A stretch of DNA of 64,000 bases from Paragordius varius (taxonomy: Eukaryota; Nematomorpha): NCBI GenBank assembly GCA_964247055.1, contig OZ176050.1, forward strand, positions 12,462,001 through 12,526,000, read 5' to 3'. Of the stretch, positions 57,507 through 64,000 are shown piece by piece. Position 1 is the first letter of the stretch, and each line of letters starts with the position of its first letter. Below the pieces are notes generated by a model. That model saw nothing but the letters and a program-made list of their open reading frames with translations, was not told where the DNA came from and did not search any database. The position numbers were made by a program, and so were the translations under genes.

Positions 57507-60500
57507 ATGTCTATGACAAATGGATTAACTAATGGTTACACCAACGGTTTTGGAGGAGATCATAATGGATATTCCGAAGACGCTCTAACATTCCAACCAG
57601 TGCATCATTATTCTGCGCATGGTTATTCATCAAATAATTCAAATGATCGAAACACATTTTTATTTACATCTGAATCGGTGGGAGAGGGGCATCCAGGTTA
57701 GTTTAATACATATATTAGCCACTTTGTTAGAACTTTCCTGGAAGTATTTTTTATGTTATTAGTTATTTAATATCCAATTATTCAATTATAATGTAGATAA
57801 GATGTGTGACCAAATTAGTGATGCAATCCTCGATGCTCATTTGGAACAAGACCCAAATGCAAAAGTTGCTTGCGGTATATATTTGATAATATTTGAATTT
57901 TGTTAATATACTCAAGAATATTGGGTTTTTGGGTCATATGTATTCTTTTATTATACTTTCTCATAGCGAGATAGTAATTAAATTTCTAAATAAGATTTAA
58001 ACATTTTTCTTATCGCTAAGTTTTTAATTTAGTTTCTTATAAATTTAAAACCCCACCGGTTTTTTAGTTAGCCTAAATCTTTTAACAATAATTTTTTTCA
58101 GTTCAGACCTAATCGTTAATCCTATGTAAATTTATTTTATCAGGTGTGATTATTGATTTATAGCGGAGTTACCTGTATACGTTTGTCGCATAAATTATTT
58201 AACTAACAGTTTATTCGATGTTTTAAAATGATTTTAAATGAATATAATTGAAAACATTAAACTCGAATACATTAAAGACGACGCATCAATAAAATTAATT
58301 TTGTAATAATGTGATTTACGGATCAGCACATACAAAGGTGATATATTTTATTCATTTGAAAAGTTAAGCAAAACATTTATTGTAGAATTTATATCATATT
58401 TGATATGATATTTATTCACTCTATTTTATAAATCACAAATAATCTATTATCGGTAGTTTTTAATTACAAAATAGGCCTATTATTTTTATCTAGTAATTTG
58501 ATGCCTTTTTCATGGTTAGGTCAAAACACCAAAGAAAACGGTGCTGACAATTATATATTGTTGTATGGATGAAATTTTCATAATTATAACGGCATTTTTT
58601 TAAGAGATATGCTATATTTACAGATATTTTAAAATATTTTTTATGGACTGTTGAACCAATAGCTAATTTCACAAGTCATTAGGAAAATATATACTGAAGA
58701 TTTTACTTTTCGTATTTATAGATAGATTGTAGTAGTATATTTCATGAGTAGGGAAATAACCATATGATGTTAATTTTGGACACAGTTTGTGCATCCTTTT
58801 ATATGTTACCTAAGTTTAATGTTCTATTTCATATTACACATTATCAATTTTATTTCATGGTTTAATTTTGGATCATTCAAGTTTTGTTTTTACAAGAGAT
58901 TATATCATAATACGGTTATAAAAGTTTTGCTTATATAAACAGACATTTTATTATATATTTCGTATAATTGCATCATCCAATTATACTTTGTTTATATAAG
59001 ATACATATGTATTTACTTAATAATAAAATAAATACCTCCAGCTTTATGACTGGCCGTTGTATTTTTTGGTCAACAAACCCTGTTTTTACTCTTTGTTATA
59101 AAATTAAAAAATTTTAAATACATAAAATTAAAATTATAATCAAGGGTTAATTTTGGGACCGAATTTGTGATAAAATTTTAATTCTGTATAGAATAAGTTT
59201 AATACTTAAATCTACAAAAATATAATTAGACAGCTATTAAAATCTATATAATAGATTAGCGGATGAAAAAATTAATTACTTAATGTTGCTATTTTTGGAA
59301 CGCGCGGTAAGTAATATGTTTAATTTACCCTTACTAATTCTTAGATAGGCCGGGTTTACTTGGTTATGAATTTCAGAATATGTTATATCCCGCTTTAAAA
59401 TATTTTTAGCTAATAAACCGCTTCTAGGTGGATAATAAAGATATGCATAAATAATGCTTTCCGATCATAAAAAAACTATATTAAATTATTTACCAGATTT
59501 ACTTGTTAATCGCACATTAAATGATTTTCTTTGAATTAAGATTCTTAGTTAGAAAATTTAATATGTTAATTCACGCTTCGGTTTGCTAAAAAATTTAAAT
59601 TAATGAAAACTTTTTATTTTTTTCGTTTAAAAATTTCGGCAAATCTTCATTATTTTTGTGCGCATGCATATGTTTTTTTTAACGGTTTGAAAGAGCAGAC
59701 GATCTGGTCATGGATGTTGTTTTTTGTAAAAATAAATTTTATGCAAATTATTTCAATTTGTTATTATATTCTATATAAAAAATTAGCTATTGCAAATGGT
59801 TGCTCATAAATAATTAAAATTTGTGAATTAAATTTTATCCACAAATACCTTATTCAAAATAATGTATATTTTACAAATAATGACATTTCTATCTTTTTTA
59901 TATATATGATAATCCTTTTTGCAATGTCATATATTTTTAGGTTTGTGGCATAAAAATTAAAAAATACTTATCATTTTATAATATTTTTTCAAATTTAGAG
60001 GTTGCCACAACTACCGGACTTATCCTTGTGTTCGGAGAAATTACATCCAAAGCCGTCATTAATTATCAAAAGGTTCCATATTCATTCAATGATAATTATA
60101 TATTATTAAATTTAGCCTATATTTTTTTTAAATATATGGGCAAATAAATTCGAATGTGGCTCACGCCCATTTTTAAATATATGTCCGTAAACAGCCATAT
60201 TTCAAGTTAATAAATTTATTGTTAATATAAAAATTTATCTTAAAACATATATTCGTGACAAATTGAAAAGACGCATATAACCAATAATATGGCTCTCTTT
60301 TCTATAATTATCTCCAAAAAATTTATTGTATATAACATTTTGGGATTTTAAAAAATCGACATTCCCATTCATTTATTAAATAAATTTTTTTTGAGACAAA
60401 ACATTTGAATATCTAAAATTAGGTCGTAAGAGACACTATTCGTGACATTGGTTATGATGATGCCACCATAGGTTTTGATTACAAATCCTGCAATGTTATG

Positions 60501-60583
60501 GTAGCCTTGGACCAACAAAGCCCTGAAATATCTCAAGGCGTGTGGCAAGGTAATTTTGGTTATACATATTTTCAATTTTTTTA

Positions 60584-60619
<36 letters not shown>

Positions 60620-63443
60620 CCATTTACAATTTAATTTCACCCTTAAACAATTTAAATTCACCCTCAAATAAAATATAAATTTTTTAAGATTAAAAGTTAC
60701 CCTTATTTTCATATATTTTTAAAAAATAAAAATTTTGTTTTAAATTAAAATAATACTGTAAAATAATAAACCATAACATAAACATATATTTCATATTAAT
60801 AATGGGTTATATTAGTTCGAAAATACATAAATTAATTTTAGGGTGAATTTGAATTGTTCAAAGGTGAATTTGAATTGTTCAAGAGCGAATTTGAATTTAA
60901 GGGTGAATTTGAACTGTAAATGGTATATATATATATATATATATGTATATATGCCCAGATTTTAGCAGTGTAGAAGTGTATTTATAATTGATTCGTTTGC
61001 TATTCGATTTTATGTAACACAGAATTGTGAAATTATGTTCAAGTATAATTTTTCAAAAATTAAATAACAAATTTGGGATAATTTATAGATGTTTGAAAAC
61101 TTTACTGAAATTCGCAATCAATTATATATCTATAAAACGTATTTTATGTATTTAATATAAGTATTAAAAAATTCCAAGGTATTTTTTTTATATTTTAACG
61201 ATTATATATACATTCAGATAAATAATTCTTGACTATGTCTAGACATTTTTTAAAAAAAAACTTTTATATTTATAAATGTTGTAGGCCGCGATGAAATGAA
61301 TATTGGTGCGGGGGATCAGGGTATAATGTTTGGATATGCAACAGGTTATTCAAATAGTTTTCTATAATTTATACATTAACTTAGCTCTATAATTTATAAA
61401 TTTGAATACCAAACACAGACTTAATTTAGATTTTATTATCTATTTTGAAACATCAATTTCCAATATTTAGCTAAAATTTTCTGTTATCTGTATTTTTATC
61501 TTGATTTCAAATTTTTCTCATAAGCTAAAGCTATATATATATATTTAATATTTTTTATATTTATTTTTAAACACACCAGATGAGACGAGCGAATGTATGC
61601 CCTTGACCCTAGTGTTAGCACACAATCTTAATAAAAAATTATCTGAACTTCGGCGAAACGGAACATTAAAATGGTCTAAACCAGATTCAAAAGCTCAAGT
61701 GAGTTAATAAGTTTGATAAAAATAAATTTTGAATTAAAAGAGGATAAATATATTTATTAATTTTAAATAAGTTATGTTAAAATTTTATATTTTTAAGTTG
61801 AATTGTGAAAGTATGGTATATATTTTTATGTTTTACTAAAGCTTTTTTAAAAATACAATATCGAATCATTCGTTTTCTTTGTCATATAGTGAGATTAGTT
61901 ATATTAGTTTTTTTACCAATATGACTTTGGCATGACACATTAATTAATTTTTTATTAAAGTGGTTGAAAAAATATCAGGTTTTCCTTTTCTGTTGGTTTA
62001 AGTCAAATTGTTGTTTTGGCCTTCTTTGTCAAAAACTGTCATTTGACTGTTTTGACAAACTAAGTTGTTATTACTTTATAAATTTGGCACACCACCAGCA
62101 GAGTTGGCCTTTGTAGTTTTTTTTTCGTCAAAAGGAAAGCTTTTATAGATTATTAAATTTTGGCATTTATTATATTACAAAGTGGAGAAACACATGTTTA
62201 CGAATTCCATGTTGTAGTCAATTATCCAAAAACCTCTCGACACATTTTTTCGAATGCGCATTTACCATGTGCTTAATGTTTTACGCGGTCCGCTTATTTA
62301 ACTAAGCTTACCATATATTAATTATATAGTCAATAAATAATTCTTGTTGTATCTTAAGAGAGATAAATTAAGATGATATTTTTTCAGGGATATTATTTGC
62401 TCCAAAATTAGCGCATATAAAGCACTCAATGTGTCATTAAGTTAATTTCTGTCTTCCCACACCAAATTTTTAGCCTATTTTTTACAGACTCTATTTATCA
62501 AGATAAATTGTTAATTTTTCATTACATATTGCCAGATATAATACACAACAAAGAGGCAATATTATTGGTTTGATTCGGTGGGCTATAAAATTGTATATTA
62601 CCCCTTCTTGCTGATCATTAATTCTACTCTTTATTGTTATTGCTATCTGGTAATACTCAAAATATGACAAACTAAATTTTATTTTAGGTCACTATAGAAT
62701 ACGGGCTAGAAAGTGGTTCCTGTGTTCCACTGCGTTGTCACACGATAGTCATGTCCTGCCAACATGACACGAAAACTACGGTTGAACAAGTGAGACACGA
62801 TGTTATGGACCATGTTATAAAATCTGTGATTCCAGCTAGCTTGCTCGATTCCCAAACCATTTACCGCATAAATCCGGCCGGACATTGGGTCCTAGGAGGT
62901 CCTATGGTAAGAGTTTTTTTACATCCTTTGAAAAATTGTAAAGTATCATCGCAATTGATTTTCATAATTTTTATTTTAATTACTTTGGTGCGAATAATGG
63001 TTTTACTAAATAAAAATGGCTGTTTATTTGGTGTTTTTTTAACTAAATTTCAAAACATCGAAAAGATTATTTAAAACTTATTTTAAAAAATGAGAATTTA
63101 TTTATGCGATAATTTACATATTTAACGAACATATATATATATATATATATATGATATTTTTAAATTTTTTTCCTTTTAAATAATCAATTTTAAATAATAT
63201 CTTATTCTCTAAAGAGACTAAAACCCTATAATCGTATTTTTATTGCTTCTATTTTTTTAGGCGGACGCTGGATTAACCGGTCGCAAAATTATCGTTGACA
63301 CTTATGGAGGTTGGGGTGCTCATGGAGGTGGCGCATTTTCTGGCAAAGATTATACCAAAGTTGACCGATCAGCTGCTTATGCTGCCCGCTGGGTTGCTCT
63401 TAGTTTAGTTCGGTCCGGTTTGTGCAAACGGGTTTTGGTTCAA
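57507..63443 (+). CDS. MAT: S-adenosylmethionine synthetase, 3' part outside the window
   Basis: The enzyme makes S-adenosylmethionine from methionine and ATP in the cytosol, the main methyl donor. Eight exons are visible: 57507-57696, 57797-57874, 59999-60072, 60423-60549, 61285-61344, 61580-61698, 62688-62906 and 63261-63443, giving 350 residues in phase. A variable 50-residue N-terminus rich in Gly, Asn and Tyr precedes [15 protein letters not shown]. Then come [31 protein letters not shown], the signature [15 protein letters not shown], and [20 protein letters not shown] with [20 protein letters not shown]. The frame stops at the donor after VLVQ; the remaining roughly 80-100 residues (beginning SYAIG in relatives) lie beyond the window. 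One oddity is Ala where GGPxGDAG normally has the second Gly, exactly at the exon 7/8 junction. Introns range from about 100 nt to 2.1 kb; intron 4 holds a MITE. Confidence 0.95.
57875..59998. other. Intron 2 of S-adenosylmethionine synthetase
   Basis: This 2124-nt intron is AT-rich and shows no gene or clear transposon. It starts gtatat and ends aatttag. Confidence 0.7.
60618..60925. mobile_element. MITE family M1, copy B, in intron 4 of the synthetase gene
   Basis: It matches copy A (18423-18710) in the opposite orientation, with ends near CCATTTACAATTTAA and GAACTGTAAATGGTA and several 'gggtgaatttgaattgttca' motifs. It sits inside a (TA)n tract, consistent with a TA target. Confidence 0.7.
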
Positions 63444-64000
63444 GTATGTCCCCGTTATATTTAATCAAATTGAAGATCATTGCAAAAAAAATATTTTATC
63501 AAATCATTTTTTTTAAAATAATTAAAGGATAACTTAAAACATAAATACTAGTGGAACTATTTTTATATTATAAGACATTTTGGTTATGTGTATGTTAAAT
63601 TTCTTTCGTCTGCGTTTTTATGTTGAAATGCTATCAATAAAAGTAGTGTATTAATGCGCCGTTTTCGCTTTTATATTATCATTGAATGATAAATATTGAT
63701 GATTATGGGTCTTAATAATAAGCCCGAGTGCTACCTCCCCTTGATGTTTACTGAATTACCGTTGTTGAAGTGTTGAATGTTTTAAAACATTGACTTTGCA
63801 TAGAGTTTTTTACAAGTGCATGTGAAAAGTAAACTCTCACCATGTATTCGATAGAGAATGATAAATTTAAATTTTGATGTCTTACTCTTGCACACAATCT
63901 TAACTTATCACAATCTAATGATACTATTATTCATCATCTGATAAAGCTTCTCTTTCATAATGCAATCAATAAATAATCTCAAATATTTTTTGTGTTGTCT
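63444..64000. other. Start of intron 8 of S-adenosylmethionine synthetase
   Basis: It begins gtatgtcc. The next exon is not reached before the window ends, and no other feature is seen. Confidence 0.6.

Overview
The window looks like nuclear DNA of an invertebrate animal with a strongly AT-rich, transposon-packed genome. Five host genes can be read: TRAP-delta (SSR4; 6183-6763, +), an unrecognised 691-residue SH3-ligand protein (14010-19489, -), an insulin receptor substrate homologue (28984-44781, +, 16 coding exons), a BAMBI-like/TGF-beta type I receptor-like membrane protein (45526-46858, -, 5' end not found) and S-adenosylmethionine synthetase (57507 to beyond 63443, +, 3' end outside the window). 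Insulin signalling and TGF-beta-type ectodomains point to a bilaterian; I cannot name the species.

The main finding is a set of ultra-short introns. TRAP-delta is whole only if three GT-AG introns of 23, 22 and 23 nt are removed. A Tc1/mariner-type transposon inside IRS intron 1 carries a 445-residue transposase gene that is whole only if three GT-AG introns of 25, 23 and 23 nt are removed. The other host genes have introns of about 49 nt to 4.5 kb. So the host probably splices a 22-25 nt class next to ordinary introns. Among animals, introns this short are known to me mainly from dicyemid mesozoans, which makes that group a candidate and not a conclusion.

Layout. 1-4.6 kb: young Ty3/gypsy-type LTR element. 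5-6.2 kb: small repeats, then TRAP-delta. 8.1-12.7 kb: second young Ty3/gypsy element (minus strand, looks whole). 12.9-13.7 kb: mariner fossil. 14-19.5 kb: unrecognised gene with a hAT element and a MITE in its introns. 20.3-20.8 kb: second mariner fossil. 21-24.5 kb: full-length LINE with a 19-bp target duplication. 24.6-26.6 kb: hAT-ended element carrying a decayed tandem array. 27.4-27.9 kb: MITE. 29-44.8 kb: IRS gene with a Tc1/mariner-type element, a foldback element and hAT pieces in its introns. 45.5-46.9 kb: BAMBI-like gene, convergent with IRS. 47-57.4 kb: intergenic repeats, including an LTR fossil nested in a TIR element and a 1.4-kb hAT fossil. 57.5-64 kb: S-adenosylmethionine synthetase.

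All coordinates, splice sites and repeat ends were read by eye. No alignment, database or expression data were used. Splice sites were accepted where GT-AG boundaries, reading phase and protein similarity agreed.
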